Part shown: positions 10,130-22,522 of the stretch, in pieces
Layout of the letters: each line of letters starts with the position of its first letter
Numbering within the stretch: the first letter of the stretch is position 1
NCBI GenBank assembly: GCA_002197995.1
Contig: NGZR01000001.1
Span: forward strand, 6,076,001 to 6,140,000
Direction: 5' to 3'
Origin: Gaeumannomyces sp. JS-464
Taxonomy: Eukaryota; Ascomycota; Sordariomycetes; Magnaporthales; Magnaporthaceae
DNA: 64,000 bases
The notes under the pieces: generated by a model
Seen by the model: only the letters and a program-made list of their open reading frames with translations
The model's database searches: none
Told to the model about the DNA's origin: nothing
Translations under genes and position numbers: made by a program

Positions 10130-12000
10130 TTTTAATATTAGCATTGCTTAATTCCGCTAAATTCGTAAACGTATAAGTGGATTCCGGTTGCGAATATTAT
10201 GCGGCGATAAACGAGAATTTCGCGGTAAAAATCGGGGTTAAGCGTTTATAGCTTTAAATATCGTGCTAGCTTAGCATAATCCTAAACGCATACCGTTAGC
10301 AATTAGCCAAATTGCTAAATGCAAAATGAATTTAAACGGTTAAATATTTTTTGCTTTATTTTATATTATTCCGGGAATGCTTAAAAATGTTATTTTAAAA
10401 TTATTATAAATAAAGCATAACCGCGTGAAATTAAACGCGGCGGGTAGCTTTTTCCGAATAAAGGCAGTATAAAGCATAGTGGTTTAAAAATTACACGCCC
10501 GATTAAAAAGCAGTAAATAATTAGCATTAGTAATTGGCAGCGTTTTTGCGGCAATATGCCGAAAAATAGCGTTAAAATTTAGCCTAAAGCTACGAGTTTA
10601 CCGTTACGTTATTAAAAGAAATAATATAAATTTTATAAACGATAGTAATAATTACGAAATAAAACTAGCTACGTTTAAACTACTTTCGGAATTGCGGGAT
10701 TTCGCGGATCTTTTTGATAAAAGCAAAGTATTAATCCTGCCTTTTTACCGAGGAAATTTAAACCATTATATTCGGCTAAAAACAAATAATAACGGAAATA
10801 AACCGGAGTTATTTTAAAGCCGATTTTATAGCATGCTTTAAAACTAACTTTTAAAATTGCGCTAACAAATTACAAACTTAATAGATAAAAAGTGGATCCG
10901 AGCTAGCTTTTTGCCGGCGGTAGCGCTAATGCTAAATAGTAAAAAAACCGACGGGTAGTTAGCGCTTATGCGTAAATTATAAAGCATTTAACGCGATTAC
11001 GCTGTAAAATCGGTATTTATTTTTATTAGTAAAAAAAACGCTTCGTTTTTAACCAAAGCGAAATGGTTTACTAAGGTTAACGTTTAAACCGCATTTTACA
11101 AAATACGAATAGCAAAAAGAAACGAACATTTAATAGCTTTCCGATTACGGTTCGGCTTATTTAAATGGCTAGTATATTTATTCGGGTTAGCAAGCGTTTC
11201 GGCTACTTTTTAACGTTATATTAACGGCGTATTAGGAAACATTTTGGACGATTACGTGTCGGCATATTTAACGAACGACGTTTGATTTTTTTTTCGGGGT
11301 CGCGAAAAAACCATATAAGTAAAGTCCAAAAAATGTTTTAAAAATTGCGAAAAGCCGGGTTAAATTTGGATTTGGAAAAAAGCGAATTTACGGTATAAAA
11401 AGTTAAATACTTTAGTTTTATTATTAAAGTAAATAAAGGAATTTAAGCGGATTTAAAAAAGGTCCGCGCTATTTAAAAATAAAAAGCGTTTAAAAAATTT
11501 AAAGGTTTTTAAAGCTTTTTAAAATTCGCTAACTTTTACCGAAATTTTATTAATAAATATTTCAATTTAGTTGTACTATTAATAGCGCTAATAAAAAAGG
11601 GAATCCCGTTTAACTAAATTAAATAAGTTAATGCGGCATTCGAAAAGCTTAAACTGGCTTTTATGCAAATTCCGGTATTAGCGTAATAAAACCCCGATTT
11701 AAATATAAAGGTTAAAGCAAACTGCTTAAACGCGGCATTTGGGGGTTGCCTTTTTTAATTAGGCAAAAATGGGATTTAACGCTTAATCGCGTTCCATTTA
11801 ACTAAGTTAAAAAACAGTTAGCGGAATTATACTATTTACGATAAAAAGTTGCTAATCGTAATCGTTTATATTAAAATATAAAAATTAAAATTCCGCAATG
11901 TGCGAAAGCCATTCCTAATTTAAATAAATTATAAAACTTTAAAATACTTTTCCAAATTACGGGAAGTTTCCGAACGATAAATGCGTTAGGCAAAAACCTT
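10130..12000 (+). pseudogene. Gypsy-2 protease, reverse transcriptase and RNase H
   Basis: The protease active site reads VDSGCEYYAAINENFAVKIG near 10175-10240, with D-S-G intact. RT follows from about 10870: AKWFTKVNV, then FRLRFGLFKWLVYLFGLA, then AYLTNDV in the YxDD region near 11255-11285, which is damaged. RNase H and tether lie near 11650-11960. Dozens of in-frame stops rule out function. It is followed directly by integrase. Confidence 0.8.
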
Positions 12001-12479
12001 ATCCAAATTTAACTATAATTTGTAATATAAGCCAGGAAAGTATGCTGCCTTTTCGAACGTTTTATCGTAAAAAAAGCAAAACGAGTTAATAAAACCTTGC
12101 AAAACGATAATGCTTTGCTTAACCCACCCCGCGATAATTTTAGCCCTAATATGGATTTTAAAAAACATAGCGTCGAAAGTGATAAACGTTCGTTTTAAGT
12201 TCGGTATTTTACTAAAAGGCATACAGCTTTTCCGCGAAACAAATATTGCGGAATTTTAAGAAAAAGCGTTACGTCGAAATTATAGCTATTTAGCGAAACT
12301 TAACGCGGTAATAGCAAACGTACGAAGGTTTTTACCCGCCGTTAATATAAAAGCATAAATTATAAATTGCTTTATTAATGCGTAAAAGCTTTGCAATATA
12401 AAAAACGTTTATAATTACTAGCGTGGGAACCATTAATAACCATTGTAATATAAAAAGTGCACGCGTCGCTAATTGTAAA

Positions 12480-13760
12480 ATATACGGGTAAAAATAACAC
12501 GTTTAAAATATTATACCGTAATTACTATTAAAAAGGGATGTTACGGGACGTGGCGCGTTTTATGCGTAATTGCGACATTTGCCGAAAGTCCCGGCTTTTA
12601 AAGCTAGCGAAATAAAGCTTTTTACGCCCCTTTTTTATACCGGACTAATATTGGAAAACCATTTTTATCGATTTTATAACGGAATTGCCGGCAAATAAAG
12701 GAAACCTGAAATATTTAATAGTAATTACGAATAGGTTATTAAAATACGTTTAATTTAAAGCAATGCATATTATAAATGCTAAAAATGTGCAATACGGTTT
12801 CGAAATATATAGTGGAAATTTCGGGGCTTTTTCGATTAAATTATTTCCAATAAAAGTTCGAATTAAATTGGGGATTTTTAGTTAAAACTATGCTTTTAGG
12901 TCGGCATTAACCAACTTTTATTAACAGCCTTTTATTCGTAAACGAACGGAAGTATAAAACGGGCGAATTAAAAAGTATAACATTATTTGCGCTATTTTAT
13001 CGTCTTTTTTTAAAAAAAACTAGGCTTTTTATTTAAACGCTTATTAATTAGCGTTAAATAATCGGGATTTAACCGTAACGAGCTTTAGTTTAAACCGATT
13101 ATTATTAAAATTTAACATTAACCCCGTATTAAAAAGCACATATATAACAAAAGCATCGATAACGAGCGAAAAAAGGCGAATTGCGGCGTTTTTAGCACAT
13201 TTAAAAAAGGTTTGGAAATAGCTATAATTGTAATAACATACGCTTAATAATAACAAAAGGCTAACGCGAATAAATCCCGGCGTTTAACGGAAAGGTTTAA
13301 AATAAGCGATAAAATATGGCTTTTATTTCGTAATATAAAAATAAATCGTTTTAGTAAAAAGTTAAATTAAATAACGGATAAATTCGAAATAATAGCGGTA
13401 TTTAATCCATTTAATGTTATATTAAACGTACCGAAAGGCATTTATCCTAATTTCCACGTAAAATTGGTGTAACGTATAACAAATAACCCGTTTTTAAGTT
13501 AAAAAAACATAAATACGCGACCCGGTTTAATGTTAATGCCATTTCCTAAAAACGGGAAACTTTAAAACGAATTCCTAATGGAAAAGATTTTAGCTGTTAA
13601 AAATGCAAAAAGAAAGGGAAAAAATAAGTATTAATAAAATGGACCGGTTATAATAAAGCGGGCTGGTACCCGTTAAAAAACTTTATAAAAATAACGGCTT
13701 TAAAAAAGTTCGAAGCCTAATAAAGTAACGCCCGGAAAAATAACGGCTTAAACTTAAAAA
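12480..13760 (+). pseudogene. Gypsy-2 integrase and chromodomain
   Basis: The CC half of the HHCC finger reads RNCDICRKSRLLKLA near 12565-12610. The core opens with WKTIFIDFITELPANKGN (12650-12700), where the first catalytic D is kept, and LIVITNRLLKYV follows. A chromodomain-like segment near 13560-13730 starts MEKILAVKNAKRKGKNKY and has a GYNKAGWYPLKNF-type core. Such domains tether chromoviral integrases to histone marks. Stops are frequent. Confidence 0.75.
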
Positions 13761-14058
13761 TTAATAAAAACCGCAAAAAGCGCAAAGGAAAACCGCTTAA
13801 AAAATAACATAACCAAATTACGCGGTAAAAAAAACAAAAGGAAAAAGCGTAAAGCGCTAATACCGGGAAAGTTTACAAAAGCAAATTAGCCCGCATTAAT
13901 ATTTAATAAATACGAAAACGCTAAGTTTAAACGCCAAACAAAGCAAAAAAAAAGGAACGCGCCGGTTTTAACCAAAAGGGGCACGCCGGCCCGTTACGGC
14001 AAAAACAAAAACAAAAACCCTAAACGCTATTATAGCAATAAGAACCCAGGTTACGCTT

Positions 14059-14409
14059 TTAACGGCGGTTAGCACGGGCGTTATAAAGCTCGTTTTCCTC
14101 GTCGTTCGAATCCGCTTTGCCGTTATAAGTTAAATCGATAAAAGCAACAGCGTAAATAATATCGTTTTTATAACGTAACTGCTCGCCGGCGAAATAGCCC
14201 CGGCGCGAGCGAACATCGCGAGTTTGAAAAACGTTATTAATCGGGGATAACGAACGACCATAAAGCCGAGGCGTAAATACTATAATGCCGCGGTTAGCAA
14301 AAAGCGCAAAGCGTACCGCGGCCGGCAAAACAGCGTAACGCTTAAAAAGCGCGGAGCGTTTATTAGCGCTTCGAATGGATTCGGTAAACAAATTAACCGC
14401 GGAAAGCAA
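14059..14409 (-). CDS. Antisense ORF in the Gypsy-2 3' region, 116 codons, acidic C-terminus
   Basis: An uninterrupted frame on the strand opposite to Gypsy-2 pol, beginning at a TTG, so the true start is uncertain and may lie upstream. The N-terminal two thirds are basic and hydrophobic. The C-terminus is acidic (DSNDEENEL), and it would be more so if N and K residues are RIP products of D and E. I do not recognise a family. A similarly placed antisense ORF with an acidic tail lies after Gypsy-7 pol (47618-48016). It could be a fossil accessory gene, or a fortuitous frame in a low-stop region. Confidence 0.45.
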   Translation of the reverse strand: MLSAVNLFTESIRSANKRSALFKRYAVLPAAVRFALFANRGIIVFTPRLYGRSLSPINNVFQTRDVRSRRGYFAGEQLRYKNDIIYAVAFIDLTYNGKADSNDEENELYNARANRR

Positions 14410-14721
14410 ACGCTTCGTTTGCGCTTTTTAACGGCGTAAAGCCTTTTTATTAGCACGCTAGCCGAAGGTTAACATTAAAACGCGCAATGTAAAAATAAAA
14501 GCCGAAAGCGTAATTTACGTGGATAAATTGGAAACCGCGGACGAGGTAGTTTTGCATTTGCTAATTGTTAGGTTTACGCCGCGAAGGAATTCCAAAAATA
14601 GCGGGAAAAGCAAGGTTTTAGCCAAAAGCCGACGTTTGCTGGATTTGCTATTAGGCTTAAACCTGGTTAGCCCGGTTTAACTTTCGTTGCTAACGTTAAT
14701 AGGCAAAAAGGAATTCCCGGG

Positions 14722-15508
14722 TTAAAACGGAACGCCGACCTTTGCCAAAAGTAACACTTTTATATTTATAATACGCGTCGCCCGCGGTAAAAGCAAGCAT
14801 ATCGCAACGAGCACGGCGTAAACTCGGCGAAAAGGTATAAGCCTTGTTCGAAATAACGCAAGCTTCGCTTTTGCCGCGACGGTAACGATTGTAAGCTTAA
14901 CTAAAGCGGTGCTTATCGTAAGCCGTTTAGCTCGTGGTTTTAGCTTTCGAAAAATAATTGTCACATTTAAACTCGATATAAAAGGAAGCCGTATGCTTTT
15001 TATTATTCGAATTTTTAAAATTTTCGTTCGTATCGGCCACGTAACGGCGGCTAAAATCCTTTTTATCGCGGTAATGCTAAGGTAAAAGCGGGTTAACGGT
15101 GGCAGGTTAGCGAAAGCAAAACGGATTTACCTTATTAAAAAGGTCCAAATCGCCAGGCTAACAACCCGAAAAGTTATTACCGCCGAAGCCAAATGCAGTA
15201 ATAGCTATAACAGCGGCGAAAAGAAGTTAAAAACGGGTAAAAGCGCAAAAAAAGCGGGCCCGAAAAAACACGAAACTAAAGTCGCGATAATTAAAAAACG
15301 GGCGTAAAGCAAAAGGGAAACGGGCGCGAAATCGCGGGAAATTGTTAATATTATAAGCGAAAATGGTATGCGGCGTTATAAAAACAAAAAAAAAAAAGGG
15401 CGCGAGGTGGGAGGTTTTTATAAAAAACGCGGAGCCGGGACGGAAGCTTATGGAAAGCGCGAGGGAAAAAAACCAAACATAACGCGGGTTATAACGATTT
15501 AATAAAAA
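14722..15508 (+). other. Low-stop plus-strand frame before the Gypsy-2 3' LTR
   Basis: A plus-strand frame starting GTPTFAKSNTFIF runs about 260 codons with only a few TAA stops, far fewer than pol. Its last 90 codons are rich in K, E and G (KSAKKAGPKKHETKV, then GREVGGFYKKRGAG). Open frames on the minus strand overlap it (14722-14964 and 15227-15520), so strand and coding status are unsettled. From 15508 to 15865 I see no frame. Confidence 0.3.
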
Positions 15509-15865
15509 CGGTAAGCGCATTTTAACCTATAAATAACAACCAACCAGGACGGCAACGAATAGCAAACAGCCGGCTAAGCAAAGCGGGACCGACACGTTTC
15601 GAAACGACGGTAACCAATAGGCAGCCAATTAAGTAAAGCAGTATTAACAGCCTTTCGTCGCGGCGGCGACCACCGGGCAGCCAATTAGGCTAAGCAGGGC
15701 TAACAGTTTCCGATTCGGCAATGTCCATTATATAGCGAGCCAAAACAAATTAACCGATAGCTTTGCGATATAAAAACGCTGGTTAATAGCCGCGCATTTA
15801 AATAAGCTTTCGCTAATTTAAAAGTAACGACTTAAAACGCGGCTAACACCCGGAAAAAGGGGTTA

Positions 15866-16053
15866 TGTTATAGTTCCGTGCTAATGGCACGGGTAAAAGG
15901 CTTAAAGGTTACTCCTAAGCCGTTTTGTGCATATATAACTGGGGATAGCTTCCGGGATTAAGCCGACTTTTTTCCTTTTTATTCCTTTTTATTTTACAAA
16001 ATAACATTACTTTAGCTCCTATTGGCCACCACCTATTAGCTCAGCCTATTACA
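15866..16053 (+). repeat. Gypsy-2 3' LTR
   Basis: 188 bp, TGTTATAG to CCTATTACA, better preserved than the 5' copy. It contains a TATA-like TATATAAC near 15932, presumably the promoter in U3. The 5-bp duplication GCCCG follows at 16054. Confidence 0.95.
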
Positions 16054-16534
16054 GCCCGTTCCACTTCGTAAGCTACGCATGCCGTTAAATCGATAGCGGC
16101 TTTTTTCGGGGTAGCTCCGGCGTGTTACGGGGTTATAAGCCCGTATTATAATGCGAGGGATGCTATTCGCGAAGCTACCAGCCGTTTTAGCCTTTTCTTT
16201 AAACAAAAAAGTAAAATTATCGGGCGGTAGGATTTTAAATCCGTTATATCCGTTTTATTCGGCTTTTTTAGCATAACCACTTCCGCTATGCGGAAAAGGG
16301 CCGGGTAATGCCCGGTTTTAAAGCAGGTTTTAAAAAAAGCCTTAACGTATTTTCTTATTGCCGGCCACGCCGTTGTAAATAGTTTAACCGTTAGGGAGTC
16401 GACGTTTGGGGCCGTGTTTGCCGTGCTAACGGTGCATTTTCGGCATTCCTCCAAAAGGACGTAAGGGTTCCACGGGAATTGTGCGGTTTTTTGGGTAGCT
16501 TTTTACTATAACGGGTCCTTTTGTAAGTCGTTTT
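16054..16534 (-). pseudogene. LINE-1 ORF2, RT N-terminal segment
   Basis: Continues the LINE frame interrupted by Gypsy-2. At 16146-16454 the minus strand encodes the RT fingers: a PNVDSLTVKLF start, FRIAEVVMLKKPNKTD and LKSYRPIILLFCLKKRLKRLV, matching LINE-2 at about 58980-59280. The left edge GCCCG is the Gypsy-2 target duplication, and the right edge GTTTT (16530-16534) is the Gypsy-4 target duplication. Confidence 0.85.
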
Positions 16535-16965
16535 TATTACAACTAGCATGTAAACCTTAGGGCGGCAAAACGGAAAGGGTTTTAAACCTTGCCTTTGCCC
16601 CGCACCCGGACACGTAAGGTTACGTAACCACAACTGGATTTTTGGATTTGTATTAAAAAAACTACAAATTTACAAAGCCAAAAAGATTTTTAAATTTATA
16701 TTAAAAGGATTACAAATTTACAAATCCAACTTAATACAAAGCAAAAAGCAGCGTATATATAAAGGATGGATTTTTTTATTATTTTAAATAGCTTTAATTA
16801 AAGCTTTAGCATTAGTTAACCTAAATTAACCTTTAAGCATCCTTTAAAGCAAACAATCGGATTGTCTTTTTAAGTTACGTGTCCTTTTATTTACCAGCCT
16901 TAGCGATATTATTCTTACCACCTCCCGAAATGCTTTACCTTAAAAGCAAACCCCCAATTGTAACA
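16535..16965 (+). repeat. Gypsy-4 5' LTR
   Basis: Begins TATTACAACTAG (TGTTACGACTAG in the partner) and ends CAATTGTAACA, so the ends form a TGTTAC/GTAACA inverted repeat. The middle holds a tandem set of GGATTT(G)T...ACAAATCC palindromic units at about 16630-16730. Confidence 0.95.
16754..16764 (+). promoter_or_regulatory. TATA box in the Gypsy-4 LTR
   Basis: TATATATAAAG follows GCAGCG. The same GCAGCGT(G/A)TATATAAA block occurs in every LTR of this family (for example near 23776, 35640 and 42640). It probably sets the U3/R transcription start. Confidence 0.6.
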
Positions 16966-17014
16966 TTTTAACTAATCCTATTTAATACTTCGTTAAAAGG
17001 AAAACAATGCAACT

Positions 17015-18100
17015 ATAACAAGTAGCAGCAAAAAGCCTAAAAAGGAAAAAACTACGGTTTTTACCTTTAACGGTGTTAAGTACAACCTTAACGAAGCCGC
17101 TAATACGGCTAGCTTTTTTAAACTTATAACGGTCGAAATCGTTAAAAGCTAGGATAAGGTAAAGCAATTTACTACGAAATTGTTATCCTTCGAAGCACTT
17201 ATCGCGGTTAAAACGTACAAGTTCTCGTTCCCGGACTTTTACGAAAGGGAAAACGGTAAATTTAAAACGTTTTTTACCGAATGCAAAAGCTATTTTAAGT
17301 TTTACGAATAGCAATTCGTAAACGAGGAATAAAAGGTTGCTTACGCTATTACTAAGCTAAACGGCAAAGTAAAGAAATGGTTTTAATTAACCTGGAATAA
17401 TTATTTTAAAAGGTATAAAAATAGCTAGGAAATTACCAAACTTATTTCGCCAATTTCGAAACTTTCGAAAAAAAGGTCGGAAAAGTGTTCGAAATAATCG
17501 ACGAAACCCGAGTTGCCGAAAGAGATTTGCTAGCCTTTAAATAGCAAAAGCCTATAGCTAAATATGCAGCGAACTTTTAACGGATTAGTATTAAATTTAA
17601 TTGGAGCGACGCTACGTTAATGCTGCACTTTTATAACGAATTACGCGAAAACGTAAAGGATAAGCTCGCGAAGCAGGATCGCCCGGAGTTTTTTACGGAT
17701 TACGTTAAAAATGCAATCCGTATTAGCGATAAATTGTACGAACAATAATAGGAAAAGAAAAGATATAGTTTTAAAAATGCGGTATAAAGCAATAAAGCTA
17801 ACTAAAAAAAGGCTAAATAGCAACTTTTTACGGTTTATAAAACGCATTTAAGCTTATAAACTTTAGTGCGAAAGCCGCTTACCAGTAATAAAAGCAATAA
17901 AAAAAGCAAAAATAAAACTTAAAAAACGGGAAGTGTTTTAAATGCGGCTAAACTAGCCATATAAAAGTTAATTGCTTTTAGCGGAATAATAACCGCCAAA
18001 TAGCGAACTTTTAACGAACGTAAAAAAGCTTAATATAAAAAAGGTTATATTTTAAAACAGCGTTTAATTAAACGGGCTATTACGACGAGCTGTATGCTAT
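17015..18100 (+). pseudogene. Gypsy-4 gag with CCHC knuckle
   Basis: The start is inferred at 17015, where ATAACAAGTAGCAGC aligns with ATAGCGAGCAGCAG in Gypsy-5. An original ATGGC start appears to have become ATA in all three copies by TpG-to-TpA change. Legible blocks include TTVFTFNGVKYNLNEAANTA, SFPDFYERENGKFKTFFTEC and WSDATLMLHFYNELRENVKD, typical of fungal retrotrans_gag. The knuckle CFKCGxTSHIKVNC is at 17934-17975 with all Cys and His ligands intact. Stops sit at former Gln or Trp codons. Confidence 0.85.
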
Positions 18101-19429
18101 ATACCAGTTTGATAAAAAGGTTACCGGATGGTATTTTTGGGAATTACGAAGCATTTGCATATTTAAAATTATAAAGTTCGAATACGATAGCAAAGGAAAA
18201 TAACGGATCGTTTCCGGGCCCGAAAATTCGAAAAAGGAAAATAATACCGCCTTTTACGGGATTTAAAAAAAAGCAATCCTAGCAAGTAACGCGGAGGAAG
18301 GAAAAGCCCGAAAAAAGCTTTTAAACTAAACATACCTTTTCCGAAAATCAAAAAATTTCGATATTAACGTTAAAATAAACCGAGGTAATTAAAACTTTAA
18401 AACGGCCGAGTTTTAAAAACGAGCGAAAAGTTTAAGCAGCGAAACTTTCGTATTTATGGTCCGCGAAAAACAAGCGAATTGGAAAAACTAGCACGCTTTT
18501 ACGCCTTTTAATATTTCGGCGTATTTTTGGAACGTTAGGGTTTTAAAACACTTAAATAGCCCGTTATATTACGCTACCCCGGCGGACGAAAATAACAGTT
18601 AACTTTTATTATAATTTAGCGACTAGTAAAAAGTTAAGTACGTTAATTACCGGTTCGATAATATAAGCGAGCCGAATAGGGCTGCGTTAAAACCCGAAAA
18701 CCATTTTAGCGTTAATATAAAACACCCCGGATATTTGTACCTTTTTTAAGCAAAATGCATTTATAAAAAATGCAAGTTTTATTTACGACCTAAGCTTAAA
18801 TACGATTTTTTTTCGCGAAAATTAAAAAGCAAGCCAAAAGTTAAGCCTCGTTTGGCATTTTAATTGCTACGGTAAAAGCCAGCCCGGATCGGCAGGTTTA
18901 CCGCAATTTTTAAACCTAGCGAGCGGTATTTAATGCTATGTATTACTAAAATACTCGATTAAAAGAAATGCGAAATTGCGGAATGCAAAAAACATATAGC
19001 ATAAAAGGCGAAAGCTTAACATTAAAGGATCGCGCGAACGTACGTACCGTTTAACCCGGACCGAAAGGCGAACGTACGGTATTCGTTCTTTTTACTAAAA
19101 AATTAAAAAAACCACCCGGGCGGAAAGCACGAAATGGAAAACGAAAACCGATAAAAACCTTCGCGATAGCAAAATCGAATTAACCGTATAACTTACTAAC
19201 GTTCCGGATAAAATATTAAAAAAAAAAGGTTAAAATAATAGTCGATTGCGAAATATAAAGCGATTATATATCGCTATAAGCGGTTAAACGGTATAAAATC
19301 CTAACAAAACGGAAATACCAACCGTATTAATTAAAAACGGTCGAAAAAATACCCGTCGCTTATAATAAAAAATAAATCGACCAAAAAACACAGCTAGTAA
19401 CGTTACGCACCCGGAATAAGGAAAACGTT

Positions 19430-22400
19430 ACTATTATATTAAATAAGCTGGATATAAAGGTAAAAAAACGTTATTTTCGGAATTTTTTAGCTTAAGAAAA
19501 ATAATTTACGGATAAATTAGGCTACCGGCTAAATCCAATAAAAAAAGCCATAAAAAACTAAAACGGTTTACTAATTACGAACTTTAAACCGTAAATATAA
19601 AAAGCAACGAAAAAAAGTTATAACGGTAATAGGATTTGGCAATTTATTTTTGCATTTAGCATTAACAAATACGCGATTATCCAAAGCGGAAAACGACCAA
19701 AATAATCCAACTAACATTAAAAAACGGCTCGCGAATATTTCGAAAAAATATTATAAATACGAAAAATTGTTCCGGAAAAACCTAAAAACGGTGCTTTTCG
19801 AATATAAACCGTTTAACTTAAAAATTAAACTTAAACTGAAAACGCATTTTAAGTATTAAAAGCTGTACTAATTTAACCTTCGGTAATAAAAAGTGCTAAA
19901 AAAACAATTAAAAAAAAATTTACGAAAAGGACATATTAAACCTTTTAACATTTTAATAAAACACGGGATTTTATAAAAAAAAAAGAAAAATGGGACGGAA
20001 CGAATATGCATCGACTACCGCCTATTAAATAAAGTTACGATTAAAAATCGGTATTTTTTGCTTTTTATTGATAAATTACGAAATAAGCTCGGCAAAGCCT
20101 AATACTTTACGGTTTTGGATTTACGAAAAGCTTATAGTTTAATACGGATTAAAAAGGGCTAAAAGTAGCTTACGGCTTTTAAAACGAGGTTTAAATGCTA
20201 CGAGTTTTTAGTAATGATTTTTAAGCTTACTAACGCATTAGCCACGTTTTAAAAGATAATTAACTATATATTGCGCAAGCATTTTAATATTTTTGTTTTT
20301 GCGTATTTAAACGATATCCTGGTTTTTTCGAAAACGATGGAAAAGCATAAACAATACGTGCATAAAGTGTTTTAAAAGTTGCTTAACGCAAAGCTTTTTA
20401 TTAAACCGGAAAAGTACAAATGGCACTCGCAAAAAGTCGCTTTTTTAAGGTTTGTAATTATACCCGGATAGGTTTGCATAAACCCTAAAAAGTTAAGGAA
20501 GTTAAAAAATGGTTTATATTTAAAAACGTTACGAGGATACGAAGGTTTTTAAGGTTTTTAAACTTTTACAAACGGTTTATCCGTGGTTATAGCAAAATCG
20601 CCATACTATTTACGAATTTTACCAAAAATAACCACTAGTTTTATTAGGGAAGGTAAAAACAAAAAGCTTTTAAGCAATTACGGGACGCCGTGTTTAAAAA
20701 AACCAATGTTAGCATTTTTAAACCTAAAAAAACCTTTTAAAGTTAAAACCGACGCGTTAAATTACGCGATCGGCGGCTAATTCGGATAACGGGACGATTA
20801 AAAACGGTTGCACTTTTGCGCGTTTTTTTCGCAAAAGTTAAATGGATTTAAGCTAAATTACCGAATCCACGATAAAAAACTTTTAACGATAATTCGAGCA
20901 TTCGAAAAATGGCGGCCATACTTTTATAAAGCGAAATACCAAATCGTGGTATATACGAATTATAAAAACCTAACACATTTTACCATAAGCAAAAATTTAA
21001 ATAAGCGATAAATTTGTTAAAGCGAATTTTTGCAAAATTACGATATCCGGATTAAATACCGAAAAGGGTTAAAAAACGGCTAAACGGACGCTTTAAACTA
21101 ACGACCAAACTATTAGGTTGCAATACCTAAAAAATACAAGTAATCTTAACGAAAAAACCAAACGGATTTTTAATCCCGGTATAAAAAATGCTCGTTAAAA
21201 CGGTTTAATAAGGAAAAGTTTAAACTTTAAAAAAATTTTAACAAATTTATAACCAGCTGGCATACGGCTATTAAAGCGTAAAAAAAACGTAAAAACGGCT
21301 ATAATAATATTACGGGTTCGCAAAAACTTAAGCCAAAGTACAAAACGTAATAAAAAATTGCAAAAACTGCGTTAAAAATAAAACTAGCAAATATAAGCCT
21401 TATAAGCTTTTACAACCATTGCTAACGCTAAGCGAAACATAGTAAAAGTTACTATAAATTTCGTTATTAAACTTTCCTAATTTAAAAAACCGTTAATTGG
21501 AGTAAAATACGACAATGTATTGGTAATAATGGATAAGCTTACCAAATACGCCTTATTTTTACTATATAAAAAAAGCAGCAACGCTATAAAGCTAGCGTAC
21601 GTTTTTATTAAGCACGTAATAGCGGAATACGGCACGCCGAACCGCTTAATTACGAATAAAAACAAGCTATTTACAAGTAAGTTTTAAAAAAGGCTTATAA
21701 ATAAGCTAAAAGCGGAGCACTTTTTATCCACAGTTTACCACTTTTAAACAAATAAATAAACAAAGCGGACGAATTAAACCATAAAATAATATTTACGTTA
21801 TTACGTTAATTATAAATAAAACAATTGGGTATAATTACTTTTTATAACCCAATTCGCTTATAACAGCTTAGTTTATAAAAGCATAAAAACTATACCGTTT
21901 TATACGAACTACGGGTTTACGCTTATAGCGTATAAAAAACTTAAAAGAAAAAAGCATACCTTAATAGCGGAAATACAAGTAACGGAATTTACCAAATTGC
22001 ATAAATACCTTTAAGCAAAGCTAAAAAAGCTACGGCACCGCATAGCCATTTAAACAAATAAAAAGAAAAATCGAAAAACCGACTTTTAAAAAAAGGGATA
22101 GCGTTTATCTTTTTCGACGAAATATTAAAACGAAACGACCGAATGATAAGCTAAATTATAAAAAATTAGGACCGTTTAAAGTATTGGAAAAGGTTTCGAA
22201 CGTAAATTACAAATTTCGATTACCGTTAACTATAAAATCCCACCCGGTTTTTTATATTTCTTTATTTGGATTAACGCTATTAGGTTTTAAAAGCGACGAG
22301 TTAATGGAAGTTAACCCGGAATAAAAATACAAAGTTAAAAAGATTTTAAATTATAAGCCGAAAAATAGGCTTAAAAAGTACCTAATTAAATGGAAAAAGT

Positions 22401-22490
22401 ACGGCTACGAAAAAAACACGTGGAAAAAAGGAACTAACCTTATAAACTGCTAGGAAGCCTTAGCGGAATACCGGTAAAAACGCTTACAAA
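19430..22490 (+). pseudogene. Gypsy-4 pol: protease, RT, RNase H, integrase, chromodomain
   Basis: Protease remnants lie near 19480-19650. RT spans about 19800-20560 with [31 protein letters not shown] and, at 20304-20315, YLND in place of YLDD. RNase H follows (VKTDALNYAIGG near 20740-20780, ending near 21110). The integrase core near 21440-21830 reads MDKLTKYALFLPYKKS and EYGTPNRLITNKNKLF, with D changed to N. The chromodomain at about 22320-22480 reads LKKYLIKWKKYGYEKNTWKK. Active-site losses and stops leave it dead. Confidence 0.9.
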
Positions 22491-22522
22491 AAGGTTAGCA
22501 AAAGGACGGCGAAGTAACGATC

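Larger units (their letters stand above)
8681..16053 (+). mobile_element. Gypsy-2: complete but RIP-inactivated Ty3/gypsy element, 7.37 kb
   Basis: Bounded by two LTRs (8681-8869 and 15866-16053) and flanked by the 5-bp duplication GCCCG (8676-8680 and 16054-16058). LINE-2 carries the empty site, GGCCCGTTTTACC, at the matching place, which proves the insertion. Order on plus is gag, protease, RT, RNase H, integrase, chromodomain, then about 2 kb of extra sequence with an antisense ORF. Gypsy-3 belongs to the same family. All frames are stop-ridden. Confidence 0.95.

Noticed and set aside
15227..15520. 97-codon minus-strand frame, F/R-rich
   Set aside because: Composition is implausible for a protein; the plus strand of the same interval reads as normal charged text.
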